The position numbers and the translations under genes were made by a program. DNA of 64,000 bases from NCBI GenBank assembly GCA_024364735.1, contig JAGFNQ010007677.1:209037-273036 (forward strand), in the 5' to 3' direction. The first letter of the stretch is position 1. The number at the start of each line of letters is the position of its first letter. The stretch is from Boesenbergia rotunda. Its lineage: Eukaryota > Streptophyta > Magnoliopsida > Zingiberales > Zingiberaceae. Of this stretch, positions 21,890-33,380 are shown piece after piece. The notes under the pieces were generated by a model. That model was not told where the DNA came from and made no database searches. It saw nothing but the letters and a program-made list of their open reading frames with translations.

Positions 21890-23029
21890 AGTCTTCAAGT
21901 AGACATTGAAGAATATCCTTCTAATCCTGATCTGGAGCGGGCAACACATTCAACACCAGCAAATTAATTGAAACATTGGCGAGCTTCTATTCAAGGAAAC
22001 AACTATCTCTAGGATCAGTTGGAAGATCTAGACAATTACATCCTGATTGCTAAAACTTACACCGAAAAAATTTACTTATAGAGCATATGGGAACCAGATT
22101 CTTTCCATTTACTTTCTCTACCCAGCATATGACTTTTTTCAGCATTACCAAAAGAAAACCGAATGCTAGACAAACAAGAGTTTGGCCAGCTCAGCAAGAA
22201 CAATAGGATTATAGATGTGCTCTTAACACAACAATGACAATTACTAGAGTCCCTTCGTAGGAGAACACAATTTAGAAAATATGATAAAACCCTAAAGGCA
22301 ATGTAAGCAATGACATCCTCATACCAAAAATATAAGTCATGACGTCATGAAGCATTATTCTCCACCAATAACTTTACAGCAGTTTTATTCCCACCAACAA
22401 TTTTAGAGTAGCTTTATTCCTCATTGACAACTTTACAACAATTTATCTTACTGGTTGTAACTTTATTCTCCACTATCTCATGTCTTTCTCTACTACCCTG
22501 ACACCTCATTTGTCCAACCCCCCCCCCCCCATTTCCCTCACTCATCTTGGAGCAACTACCTCATCTTTTTTTCAACCCGAAGTAAGCTCTCATCTCCTTC
22601 TATAAATACCACTCTTCTCTAACACTGAGAGTATCCAAGTTTGTGCAAGTAGTGTGTGTGCAAGTGTGTGTAATTGTGTGCAAGTGTATTTTTTAGTTTT
22701 TCTGTAAGTATACTCTTGAAATGTCTTTATAATTTCTTTATGTAAACTTGTCCCTAGCTAAGTTAGTTTGTATGTTTTTCAATTGTCTAATTCAAAAAAA
22801 AAAAAATTCTGTAAAATTTCTATGGTAGCTTAATAAAAATTTCTAGATCTAAGAAAATGTTCTGTTTTCGTCACCTTTATCTTCAAAAACTTAGACACTG
22901 TCTCATGATTTAAACTTGTAAAGCGTGTACTGGCTAAGTTGGGCAACAAGAGTTACTAGAAGCATGTTATAAGCCCTCCAAAAGTCGAGATAAGGTTTGA
23001 ACAACAAGACATAACCGGAAGTTGAGGAT
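21890..23029 (+). repeat. inverted-repeat element, right arm (inner part)
   Basis: Mirror of the left arm. From inside outward: decayed coding-like sequence, an as-1-like TGACGTCA (22340-22347), a C run (about 22520), TATAAATA (22601-22608), a leader with GT-rich repeats, and AATAAA (22832-22837). It is cut at 23029 by retrotransposon A and continues after A at 44546. The promoter-to-poly(A) layout resembles an LTR or the terminal region of a plant pararetrovirus; I cannot decide which. Confidence 0.85.
22340..22837 (+). promoter_or_regulatory. pol II promoter and poly(A)-like block
   Basis: TGACGTCA at 22340, TATAAATA at 22601 and AATAAA at 22832 lie in the order and spacing of a retroelement promoter with a short R region. 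The left arm has the same signals on the minus strand (20964 and 20746). If active, transcription would go outward from both arms. Confidence 0.5.
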
Positions 23030-23322
23030 TGATCCTGTCGCCGAGCGTAGTGGAGCCGCAACCAGATGACGGTGTAGAGGGGAATGACGTGGATGCTGAC
23101 TGGATGTCCTCGTGCAGAACGGCAGCGGGTGGGGGGTGCCCAGCGACTGGACGTGAGCAGACGCCACCTGGTGAAACTTCGGCCGGATGGAAATGGACCT
23201 GTCGAGGAAGATGACCGTTAGCAACCTAGCCGGGAGACGTCCCGGCAAGGCACTCCGACGGTCAAGTCAGTACTCCGATGAACAAGAAAAATAATGGAGC
23301 ACTGGAGATGAATGGCTTCGCG
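23030..23322 (-). repeat. element A 3' LTR, only the R-U5 part
   Basis: Matches 43454-43745 almost perfectly (TGATCCTGTCGCCGAGCG to ATGGCTTCGC), then stops. The remaining 790 bases of the right LTR, including the TATA box and U3, and the polypurine tract are absent. The next base belongs to the promoter region of the accessory gene. Confidence 0.88.
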
Positions 23323-23703
23323 CGTAATTCTTTCCACCACGCGGCAGCTTCCGGCTGGCCGACACGATGACGCGCCCTGTCGCCGATGCAGGCGGCGTCA
23401 GCACCTGCGGCGCGTCTTTTCGAGGCTGATTCGTGGGACGCTTCAATGGCATGGATGAGACGATCTCCGTACACGTGGATCGCCATCGGACGGTCTCCCT
23501 TCTTTCGGCCTAACTATAAATAGGCCTTCCTCTTCGCCGAAACCCTCATTTGCCTCTCCACTGTTCTCCCTCTAACTCGGTGCTTCTCGCTGCTTGCCGC
23601 CGTCTTCGCGTGTCGCCGTCGCCCTCGTGCTTCTCCGACGGTTAATCCTTTCCACCATCACCTACGGTCAGATTCTCCCTTTTCTTCCCTTTCTTTCTGC
23701 TCC
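23323..23703 (+). promoter_or_regulatory. promoter and leader of the element A accessory gene
   Basis: A G-box ACACGTGG at 23471 and a TATA box CTATAAATAGG (TATAAATA at 23515-23522) precede a pyrimidine-rich leader of about 150 bases. The start codon context CTCCATGGC at 23702-23710 is favourable. The signals face the plus strand, opposite to gag-pol. Confidence 0.7.
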
Positions 23704-25981
23704 ATGGCTGCCCCTACTTGGTATACCTCTGTCGAGTCTTCCCTTCACGACGAGACCGTCTCCGATCTCCGACTGGCCTACGATGTCCCCGAAAACTACC
23801 ACATTGCCGTTCCTACAAAGGCTGACCGACCACACAAGCCCCCGATCGGCTTCTTTGTGTTTTTCCGGGACCAACATATGTCTGGCCTGCGCTACCCTCT
23901 TCATCCCTTTATTGTAGACTTCTGTAAATTTTTCCATGTGCCTATCTTCCAGCTCTCTCCCAACGCTATTCGCATACTGTGCAACATAATAGTTCTTTTT
24001 ACCCTTTACCGAGTCCCCCTCCGACCGGAGGTTCTTTATTTCTTTTATTACCCGAAGAAACAGGAGGCCGGGAATTTCTTTCTCCAAGCCCGGGCCAAGT
24101 TATCCATAGTGGAGAATATTCCTTCCTCGAATAAGGGATGGAAAACCCATTTCTTCTTCATAAGCCCCCCGAGCAGCCCCGGGTTCCCGATCGGATGGGT
24201 TGAAGACCTGCCCTTTATAGCTCCCTTAAAAAATTTTAAATCCGATCCCTTATTTACCCTGGCTGTTTCTCGACTCGGAGGCCTCCGCTTCGACGGCATG
24301 AAACTTCTCAATGACGCCGTTTTGTACATGTTTGGGCTGAGCCGAGTGCCTGCCGCCCTGCCCGGCACTTTCTGTAAGTCATTTTTTGTTTCATACTCCT
24401 TTCTCCCTAACTCAATATCCTATGATTTTGCAGCCGAGATGATGTGGGAAGCGGCCCTCGATGAGGCCATGGGCCTGGCAGACGAAGAGTTAAACGCCCG
24501 GGCGGCCGAACAACTGCGTCTGCGCCAGGCCGGTCTGCCCGACCAACCTCCGATTCCCGAGAGCGCGGAGCCCGCCCCTCAGGCACCTGCCCAACCAGCG
24601 GTGACTGGTTCTAGGGAGCCGGTCGGCTCATCCAAACCTTCTGCTCCTGCAAGATCTTCCGGTAAGCAGAAGGTTCAGCCTACCATGCAGAAGTCCCTGC
24701 CTTCCAAGCGAAAGGCCAGCGCTTCTATTCGCATAGAGGAACCGACGGAGGTAGGTCGGTCCTCTTCTGATTCTCCCGACCCGCAACCTTTGAAGAGGCG
24801 CCCGAGGACTTCTGCGTCGGGCTCTCAATCTCAACCTGCCGAGGCAACTGCCAGCCCGGCTAGAGCGAGCCGGTCGGCTGGCGCACCGGATTCGCCTCGC
24901 TCGGGAGGACGCCGCTCGCAGCCGTGTGCCTATGGCGTATATCTCCCCTCGGTCGACCCAGCGACCCCCAGTGAAGTCCAGCAGCGGCTTACCCTTTACG
25001 GGGAATTGGCGGACTGCTGGGAGCAGGGCATGAGGGAGGGGACTTCCAGACCCCCGATCCGACTGGCCGACCAGTTTTTTCAGGACGCTACTCATGTAAG
25101 TCTGATGCTTTGATGCTTAATTAACTTGCTTCTTTCTAACATTTTTATTGTAGTTTTGGGCCTCCTGCTCGAGCGTCGCCTATTCCTTGGTCATCAACAC
25201 CAGGGGACGCCGAGCGGCCGAACGGCGGGTCGAGGAATTGGAGCTCCGCCAGTCGCACGCTAACTTACCGGCCGGCGAGGAGGGTACAGCTATTCTCCGC
25301 TCGGAGATACTGGATCTTAAAGAAAAACTCCGTTCCGCCGAGGCGCTGCTGACGGAGGAAACCACCCGAGCGGAGGCAGCCGAGCGGGCGTATGCCCGAT
25401 CTTCCTCCCTGCACGCAACCCTTGAGCAGGAGAGGAAGAAGGCTCTGGCACTGCAGTGCCGTGCCCGCTCGGACCTCGACAAGAAGGCTGTCGAGGCCCA
25501 AGCCTTGAAGGCGGAGCTAGACAAGATGATGAAGTCCTCGGAGGAGCTCCGGACGACCCTGAACGAAAAAGAGCAGGAGCTGGCGACTCGGGAGTCGGAC
25601 TTGAATGCCAAAGAGAAGGCATTAGACATACGAGGAGACGAGCTCCATTTGTCCGAAGGAATGCTGGCCTCTCAAGCCGTTGCCTTGGAGGAGAAGGACA
25701 AGGAACTAGCTAACCTCCGGGCAGAAATTGACAGCCTGAAGCTGCATCAAGCAGGCGAGCCCGCTCGGACGGACGCGCATCGCCTGGCTTACATTAACTC
25801 CAAAGAGTTCGGCACGCAGCTGGGCCAGCGGACATCTGGTATGTTCCAGATGGGCTTAAACAGCGCCGTTCTGCAACTCCAAGAAAGCGGCCATCTGCCC
25901 GCCGACCTTCCTGCCAATGTCGTCCAAGTCAGCCGGGTCAAGGAGCTACTCCCCAAGGACTTCTTCCAGCCTTTTACTTAA
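23704..25981 (+). CDS. Tat-element accessory protein (putative gypsy-type transposon protein), three exons
   Basis: Two short plant introns are evident: 24374-24433 (GTAAGT...TTTTGCAG, 60 bases) and 25096-25153 (GTAAGT...ATTGTAG, 58 bases). Joining 23704-24373, 24434-25095 and 25154-25981 gives 2160 bases, 719 residues and a stop, all in one frame. The N-terminal 230 residues (LRYPLHPFIVDFCKFF, LSPNAIRILCNIIVLF, GWKTHFFFISPP) resemble the 'putative gypsy type transposon' domain of plant repeat proteins (Pfam PF04195). The middle is Pro/Ser/Arg-rich. The last 270 residues form a long Glu/Lys/Leu-rich coiled coil. It sits between integrase and the 3' LTR on the opposite strand. Its role in the family is not known. 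Unlike gag-pol it carries no stops. Confidence 0.85.
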
Positions 25982-26164
25982 ATTTTAATCATGTAATCTT
26001 GAGCCGCCGGTTGGGGCTCTCCTTTTCGTACTGCTTCCGAGTCAATTATCAATGAAAGTTTTTCCTTTGACGTGTTATTTTAAATAATAACTAAGCAAAT
26101 GTTGCTGATCGACTAGCTGGAATCACCTTAAACCCGACCAGAGAGCCGAATTAAACGCAGGAAA
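25982..26164. other. 3' flank of the accessory gene
   Basis: Non-coding. An AATGAA/AATTATCAATGAAAG string near 26045 could serve as a poly(A) signal for the plus-strand gene. Confidence 0.4.
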
Positions 26165-26790
26165 AATGGTTGTGCAAGGCAGACGACTGGTTGATCTGAC
26201 TGAGGGGTGTGAGTCGCCACACGCCCTGTCGGGGAATCAAATCAATTTAGGAACATGGCTAAGTGTAAGTTAGCCTGATGGTTGGTCCGACTGCAGGGCG
26301 TGGGGGTCGCCACACGCCCGGTCGGGAAACCAAACCAAGTTAGGAAAATGGCTATGTAAGTTAGCCTGATGGTTGGTCCGACTGAGGGGTGTGGGTCGCC
26401 ACACGCCCAGTCGGGAAACCAAACCAAGTTAGGAAAATGGCTATGTAAGTTAGCCTGATGGTTGGTCCGACTGAGGGGTGTGGGTCGCCACACGCCCAGT
26501 CGGGAAACCAAACCAAGTTAGGAAAATGGCTGTAAATAAGCCGGCTAGCCGGTCCGACTGAGGGGTGTGGGTCGCCACACGCCCAGTCGGGGAACCAAAC
26601 CAATTTAGGAACATGGCTAAGTGTAAGTTAGCCTGATGGTTGGTCCGACTGCAGGGCGTGGGGGTCGCCACACGCCCGGTCGGGAAACCAAACCAAGTTA
26701 GGAAAATGGCTATGTAAGTTAGCCTGATGGTTGGTCCGACTGAGGGGGTGGGTCGCCACACGCCCAGTCGGGGAACCAAACCAGCTTATA
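26165..26790. repeat. tandem repeat of about 90 bp in element A
   Basis: The string GGTCCGACTG recurs at about 26284, 26374, 26464, 26551, 26642 and 26733, giving units of 87-91 bases. Each contains the palindromic GTGTGGGTCGCCACACGCCC. At least six units are present, some with GCAGGGCGTGG variants in alternation. Repeats between pol and the 3' LTR are common in Tat elements. All open frames across this region simply read the repeat. Confidence 0.9.
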
Positions 26791-27045
26791 AATATGTAAG
26801 GCTTCCCAGGCTTCTGGAGGGGCCAATCTTCCACGTGGGCCGCCACGCTTCCGACCGGGAACCAGTCCAGGCTTCCGAGCAGGCTGACGCTTCCGGTCAG
26901 TCGCCGACTCAGGCTTCTGGAGGGTACGACGCGTCAGCCTGCGTCCCGTCCAGGTATTACTTGCCATGTGTGGCCGACCGATAACTTCGGTCGGGAGAGC
27001 CTTTCGTTATAGATAGAATGCTGCGTTTTACAAGATTACATCACT

Positions 27046-29156
27046 CTAGGGCTCTCTGTACATTTGCAAGTGTAGGGAACTCCACGGTCGGTCAAGCCTT
27101 TTGCCATGTTCATCCTCCAAGTAGTAAGCGCCTGAATGCAATTTCTCTACTACCTTGAAAGGCCCGCCCCACCATGGTTGTAATTTGTTCACATCGCCGA
27201 CCGGTTTTATACGTTTCCAAACTAGGTCCCCGGCTCGAAACGAGCGCGGCAACACCTTCTGGTCGTATCTTTGTTTCATACGCTGGCGGTACACGAACAT
27301 CCGGGCGGCCGCTTTTTCCCGGACTTCCTCAATGAGGTCAAGCTCTAAGCGTCTTCTTTCGTCATTCCCTTCGTCGTAGCTTATCCGCCGGTCAGATTCA
27401 CAACCGACCTCGACCGGCACCACCGCCTCGCTGCCGTAGACTAGGTGGAAAGGCGTCTGCCCGGTCGCTTCTCTGGGTGTGGTTCTGTTTGCCCAAAGGA
27501 CCCCGGGCAGCTGCTCCACCCAGTTAGTTCCTGCATTGTCCAGCTTGGTTTTGAGCCCTCTCAAGATTTCTCGATTGGCGACTTCTGCCTGGCCATTGCT
27601 CTGTGGATACGCCACAGATGTAAAGGCCTGCTGGATGCCGTATTCCGAGCACCACTCTTTGATTTTCTTCCCTGAAAACTGCCGACCGTTGTCAGAAACC
27701 AACTTGTGGGGGATCCCGTATCTGCATAAAATGTTTTGCCACAAGAACTTCATCACCGCCTGCTCGGTGATCCGGGCCAGCGCCTCTGCTTCCACCCATT
27801 TAGAGAAGTAATCCACCACGACCAACAAGAACTTCTTCTGGGCGGGAGCGAGCGGAAAGGGACCTACAATATCCATGCCCCATTGGTCAAACGGGCAAGA
27901 GACCGCAGATGTCTTCATTTCTTCGGTCGGCCGGTGTGGTAGGCACTGGTGTTTTTGACATGAGATGCATGTTGCGGCCAGCCGGTCGGCATCCTTCTGC
28001 AAAGTTGGCCAATAATACCCGGCCAACAGAGCCTTCCGGGCGGTGGCTCTACCACCTGAATGAGTACTGCATACCCCCATATGGACCCCACGGAGCACAT
28101 AATCTGCGTCTTCACTGTCAAGGCATTTGAGTAATGGCCGGGCGTGAGCCCATTTATAGAGGACATCTCCGACCATGGTATACTGCACGGCTCTCTTTCT
28201 GAGCATCCGAGCCTCCTCCCGGTCGGATGGTACTTCTCCCCTGGTCAAGAATGCAATCAATGGAGTTCTCCAATCGGTCTCCAATTCGATCTCTGCTTGC
28301 TGCTCGATTTGCATGACGAATAAGGCATGGCAGGCCGGCCGGGGGACCACCCAAGCTCCGACTGCGCTAGCTAATTTGGCTAGCTCATCCGCTTTCAAGT
28401 TGCTTTCCCGAGGGATCTTCTGTAAGAGTACCTCCCTGAAACCCGCCTTCAGCAGTTCATAAGCATCTATGTACTCTTGCAGCCGGCTGCTGTTGACTTC
28501 GAAATTACCGGCCAGTTGCTGTATGGCAAGTTGCGAATCTGAGTATAGCCACACCCGAGTGGCGCCTACATGCCGGGCGGCTTGCAGACCGGCTAGAAGT
28601 GCTTCATATTCAGCTTCATTATTAGTCGCCTTGTGTTCTAGCCGCACGGACAGGTGTAGCCGTTCTTCTTCGGGTGAAACCATGAGAACGCCGATTCCGC
28701 TTCCTTGTCGAGAAGATGCCCCATCAACGTACACCTTCCATACGCCCTCGGCTTCGTCAGGATGCCATTCCGTGAGAAAATCGGCTAAGGCTTGAGCCTT
28801 GATAGCCGGTCGGGGTTGATATTGTATGTCATACTCACTCAGCTCAGTTGTCCATTTGACTAGCCGCCCTGAGGCGTCTGGGTTAGTGAGCACCCGACCC
28901 AAGTTACTGTTAGTCAATACAGTAATTGGGTGAGATAAGAAGTACGGTCTGAGTCGCCGGGCGGCCAAGAATAGTATGTAGCCCAATTTTTCGAGTGTCG
29001 TGTACCGACACTCGGCTCCTTTAAATAAGTGGGCAAAGAAGTACACCGGCCTTTGCTCAGTTTTTTATTGCCGGGCCAGCACCATGCTGCCCGAGTCGGA
29101 GGAAGCCGCTAAGTATACATATAAATTCTCATTCGGTTCCGGCCGGGATAGTGTCG
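27046..29156 (-). pseudogene. element A pol, C-terminal part: RNase H, second RNase H, integrase
   Basis: One 666-residue frame (29046-27046) follows an in-frame TAA at 29065-29067. It contains the tail of the ordinary RNase H (YTTLEKLGYILFLAARRLRPYF). A second RNase H follows with VYVDGASSRQGSG, NNEAEYEALLAGL and YSDSQLAIQQLAG. The integrase zinc finger is HMGVCSTHSG...CISCQKHQ, and the core has the DDE triad in WGMDIVGPFP, LVSDNGRQF and NGQAEVANRE. The C-terminus has the GPFKVVEKLHSGAYYLED fold. The protein would degrade RNA in hybrids and integrate DNA. The frame is intact from 29046, but it is cut off from the rest of pol by element B and by the TAA. Confidence 0.92.
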
Positions 29157-29161
29157 GTAGC

Positions 29162-32100
29162 TGATAAGCACCATTTTATTGATTATTTTAATTGTTAAAA
29201 TCCATGTTTGACCCATGTTTTTTATTGCTTAATTATGATTTTACCATAGGTTTTGGAACTTTATCTTATTTTGGACTTAATTGCAAAATTACATAATTTT
29301 TGGATTATTTGGCCACTAATTTTATGATATATTTTTGTAGGCATGAAAGGATCCTGGACCTAGGGCATACTAGGTCAAACTTGAGTCGGATGTGAACCGG
29401 ATCGAATTATCAAGCTTACGATTAATCCGGGTCGTCCGATTCAAGAGCGGCTAGATCAGAGCCATCCGGGACGATCTGAAGCAATCCGAGCTAGGGTTAG
29501 GGTTGATCAAGCTCCATGATCAAGATCTGAAGGTTTCATCCCAATCAGAGCTCAATCAACCGTTGGATCAAGCAAGGAGGGCTCTAGAGCGTCCATTCAC
29601 TGATTGAGTTGATCTGGACCATCCGTTGCACATCTGGAGGATCCGAGCTACCACAAGGTAGATCCTGACCCCAGATCATCATCATAAAAGTTTGGCTCCA
29701 ATCAGAGCAAGATCTACCGTTGGATCTCCTCCGATCAATCTGGGCCGTCCGTTGATCACTATTTAATCAAAAACGCACAGCAGCTCTTCCCTGTCGCGTT
29801 TCCTCGCCGCTACAGTAGGTTTCTTCTTGTTCTTAGCATTTTCTTCCGTTTTTCTTCAATTTAAGGGGCGCGACCCCTCGATTCTTCATCAAGATCATAT
29901 TCTGGAGCTTTGGAAGTCAGCTTGTTTGGAGAATTAAGCTCGAATTCGCGCCGGACAGAGTTATTTGAGGGTTTCGGTGGCTCTGTGGTCTGACCGCTGA
30001 AATCTCATCCACAAACCATTTCCGAGCTTCTGGGCAGCTTGTAGGGGTTCTCAGGTGAGCTCAGAAGCTTCCCAACTCATCATCGCAGCTCCATTATTTG
30101 AGATCGAAGGGGTTTGGATTGGAAATTCCCAGCTTGCACAGTTTGAGCAGAGTTCACTAATCCAATCTGATTTCCACTGATTTGCTGTGCTTAGGGGTTC
30201 GAAGCCAGCTCTTGCTTGACGACCAAGAAGAATTTGAGCTTAGGGAAGATTGAGGAGTAGCTTAGATAGTTAAATTTCAATGTTTGTAGCTTAAATTTCA
30301 GTTCTGCCGTGAGCTTCTGTTTTGTTTCTGAAATTAGACCAGCTGTAGATTTAGTTTTCTGAATAGTTTAGCTTAATTAGGTTGTTAAACTTCGATTTCA
30401 GTAAGTTAGGAACTTGTTTGGTGATAGAGTGAGTTCAATTTTAGTTTGCTTTAGCTTATTTTGTTGCGTGCCATTTTGAAACCTTGCGTATCAGCCCATT
30501 ACTGAAGTTAAAATTCAGTTTCTGAAATTTTCAGTTTGTTTCACTTTCGGTGAGTTAATTCAGTAAGTTTAAGTTTGTTTAGATCTTAGCTTCATTTCTG
30601 AATCTTATTTAGCTTGGTAAGTCCGAAGTTCAATTTTTTTTAGCCCATGCGTATCAATTCTTCCATTCCCTTGTGTTTCAGATCTGTATCATCTTAATTC
30701 TGCAATGCTTGATTTGTAGTTGCTGAATCTTGTACCAGTTCGACTTCATTTGAAGTCAGTTGCTTGCATTGAGTTTGTACCAAGTTCAGAGATCATTTAT
30801 GCAATTAGGTTTAAGGTCCTGCATGAGTTTTTATTCGAAATTCAGCCCTGCATTACCCTGTTTTTGAGCAGTTTCTGCACTGTCATTTCTCCATCAGCTG
30901 TATTGAGTGATAAGTTCAGTATCTATTGCAGAAATTCAATATCATATCTGCTGAATTATATATCAACTGAAACCCAACAAACTGATTGACTTTAGCTTGA
31001 GTTTTAGTCATCTTGTTTTGAAGTTTTGCATTGTAGTAATTCTGAAGTTAGCAGCTCTCATTTCTGCATTCAATGTTCTCTGAAATTCTGCAGTTGTTGG
31101 CAATTCAGTTTGCGTTGGTCTGAGTTTTTCGAGATAAGTACATTCTGTAGTGTACGTTTAAGTTCGGAAATAGTTTCTTATGCATTCAGTACCATCAATA
31201 AGTTTCTGCATGTTAACTCTGCAAACTGATTCACCATTCGAGTTCTGTTCTGAGTTTCTGCATCTGCCCTCCATTTCTGCCATGGATCAACTCTGAATTC
31301 ATCACTTCTGCAGCTAGCTTCAAGCATTAGATTTTAGTTGCTTGCTGGATTATTTTTCGTCCATTACATTGCAGCATTAAATCTCTGAAGTTGAACTTAA
31401 ACTCTGCAATCTGAATTGTACATGAATTCTGCACATTGTTTTGCCTTACATGTCTGATTTGGAGCTGCATTTGGATGCTTGATACCTTCCTTCAACTCTT
31501 GCAAATTTGTTCACTATTAGCCTTGCTTTCTAAGCTCAATTGACTAGCTTCCACTCTGAATTCTGAGCTGGAGATTTTCTGCAAAGGCGGCAGGAGTTGG
31601 GAAGTAGTTTTCTTCTCTTGTGTGCCAAAGTGCTGATATCAAGTTCATGCTTAAGCAGTGATTGGCACCAAGTTATAGGGTGTTTCTAGTGTGTTATATG
31701 ATCTGAAATCAACTGGTACTGCATTCATCCGTTTCAGAACTTAGTTTGCACTTGTTGACCACCAAAACTTGTAGCTAAATTGAATTGAAGTTGGTGCTTG
31801 TTCAAATTCTTAAATTTTGCATGTTTTTTTTTATTGTATCAAGCTAGTTTGTTTCCGAAAACTTCATCACTGCCTTTACTTCATTGCTTGGCATTTCTTT
31901 GGTTGTTGAAATCAGAAATCAGTTCCTAATAATTTGGTGAGTGCTTGATTAGATTTTCATTGGTTGAATTAGCAATTGCCATCAATTGTTTGGTTATTAG
32001 TTGAGTTTAATTCTTTCCATCACATCTTCACTTTTATTTAAAACCAAACCCAAATCTTTATTTGAAACCCGAAAACACAAACGACACCTAAATACAAGCG

Positions 32101-32253
32101 CGAATCAAACAACGTCAACTAGCCCCGAGAAAAATACGACCTGTGGCCCCTATATTACATTTTCATACTTTTGATTGTAAAAGGGTTTCCAGCTTTCATG
32201 TATAAATTCTAAATTTGAGGCCTACTTTTGTGACACATAGTTTGGGCCTGTCA
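29162..32253 (+). repeat. element B 5' LTR
   Basis: 3092 bp, TG...CA ends. It is rich in TTTCTGCA, AATTCTG and CTGAAATT strings. A CTATTTAATC box at about 29759 followed by CAGCAGCTCTTCCC could be the core promoter. Open frames inside it (e.g. 30720-30989) occur identically in the other LTR and look fortuitous. Confidence 0.95.
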
Positions 32254-32259
32254 AATTTT

Positions 32260-32276
32260 TGGCGCCGTTACCGGGG
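32260..32276 (+). promoter_or_regulatory. element B primer-binding site
   Basis: TGGCGCCGTTACCGGGG starts six bases after the LTR end. This string is the usual primer site of plant Athila and many Tat elements. Confidence 0.88.
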
Positions 32277-32414
32277 AACAACTAGTTGATTTGTTTGATT
32301 TTTACTTGTATGCTTTTGACATATCATTGGGTTCTATTTTTTGTTGCTTATTCTTTTGTATACGGGTACTGCCATTTTTCTTGTTTGTTTTGTGACAGGG
32401 GCTGAAGGATCAAA

Positions 32415-33380
32415 ATGTTTTCATCTACTTGTCAGCAGCCGTGTCCATATTTTCAGCAGAACCAACCTTTCAATCAGCAACCAAATCAATTTTTTCAGCC
32501 ACAATGTCAACAATTTCAACAAGATTTTCAATCAAATCAGAATTTTCAGAACGGGCAGCCGCCATTCCAGAATTTTCAGCCCCAGTTTGAGCAACCATTT
32601 CAACAATTTCAGCCCAACTTTCAGCCACCATTACAACAATTTCAGCAATCACAAAATTTCCAGCAGCCTTTTGAAAGTTTTCAGCCCCAAAATAATCAAT
32701 TTCAGCTTCAACCTCAGCCATGGCAGCAAGAATTTCAACCTATACAGAATTTTCAACAACCTTTTCAATATTCACAACCATGCGATCCAAATTTTCAGCA
32801 AAATCAACAGAATTTCCAGCCCACTCAATTTCAGTGTTCACCACCACAATTTCAACCTCAGATCCAAGATTTCCAGGGCTACCATTCTCAGCTAGTTCAA
32901 CCATCCTTTCAACCACAATTTCAACATTTTCAGCAAGATTTCCAGTTTCAAGGACAGAATTTTCAGCAAGGTTTTCAAAATTTTCAGCAAGACACTCAGA
33001 ATTTTCAGCCCCTCCCGATTCCGCAGTTTAATCAAGGAGGCTTTGATGATCCTGATTGGGATGAGGAACAACAACAAAGGATGATAGAGATGTGTCAACA
33101 AATGCTACAACAACAACAAGCTTGGCAACAACAAGCCGTACAACAACAGCAAGACATCGAAGAAAGCCTTGCAAAATTGGTTGATCAATGGAATCAAATA
33201 CAAGCTCAAAGATTAGAACAATCAGATGATTCTATAGGTGCAGGGGATTGCACAGAGCCCCAGGAACCACCTATATTGATTGATGCATCAGAAAATTCAG
33301 AGGATAGGATTGAGAGTGTAGGGGATTGCACTGAGCCCCAAGAATCACCCATTCCTACTGATTTAGAGCAGGGCTTGTGA
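32415..33380 (+). CDS. element B ORF1: Gln/Phe/Asn-rich prion-like protein
   Basis: 321 residues from the first ATG after the primer site; a TTTTGTGACAG just upstream looks like a splice acceptor. Residues 1-215 are built from irregular FQ-containing units (NFQQPFQ, QQFQPNFQ and the like) with Gln, Phe, Asn and Pro making up nearly everything. There are few charges, which is the composition of low-complexity prion-like domains. Residues 216-270 are Gln-rich and probably coiled coil (EMCQQMLQQQQAWQQQ). The end carries two copies of a GDCTEPQE(P/S)P motif, which appears a third time in the next frame. No capsid fold, zinc knuckle or enzyme motif is visible. It may replace gag. The family is not recognised. 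Confidence 0.75.
   Translation: MFSSTCQQPCPYFQQNQPFNQQPNQFFQPQCQQFQQDFQSNQNFQNGQPPFQNFQPQFEQPFQQFQPNFQPPLQQFQQSQNFQQPFESFQPQNNQFQLQPQPWQQEFQPIQNFQQPFQYSQPCDPNFQQNQQNFQPTQFQCSPPQFQPQIQDFQGYHSQLVQPSFQPQFQHFQQDFQFQGQNFQQGFQNFQQDTQNFQPLPIPQFNQGGFDDPDWDEEQQQRMIEMCQQMLQQQQAWQQQAVQQQQDIEESLAKLVDQWNQIQAQRLEQSDDSIGAGDCTEPQEPPILIDASENSEDRIESVGDCTEPQESPIPTDLEQGL

Noticed and set aside
20326..23029. Firm call of an endogenous plant pararetrovirus
   Set aside because: The promoter and poly(A) layout is suggestive, but no reverse transcriptase, coat or movement motif could be read with confidence and no methionine tRNA primer site was found after the poly(A) signal.
26242..26967. Several overlapping minus-strand frames of 70-110 codons with repeated protein text
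   Set aside because: They translate the 90-bp tandem repeat, whose units keep several frames open by chance; no start context or domain.
30720..31229. Frames of 89 and 67 codons inside the B LTR
   Set aside because: They are identical in the second LTR (38874-39383) only because the LTRs are young duplicates; Ser/Phe/Cys-rich text with no domain.
32341..32895. 184-codon frame overlapping element B ORF1
   Set aside because: It is the alternate-frame shadow of the Gln/Phe repeat (Asn/Phe/Ser text). ORF1 has the first ATG after the likely splice acceptor and the longer, coherent C-terminus.
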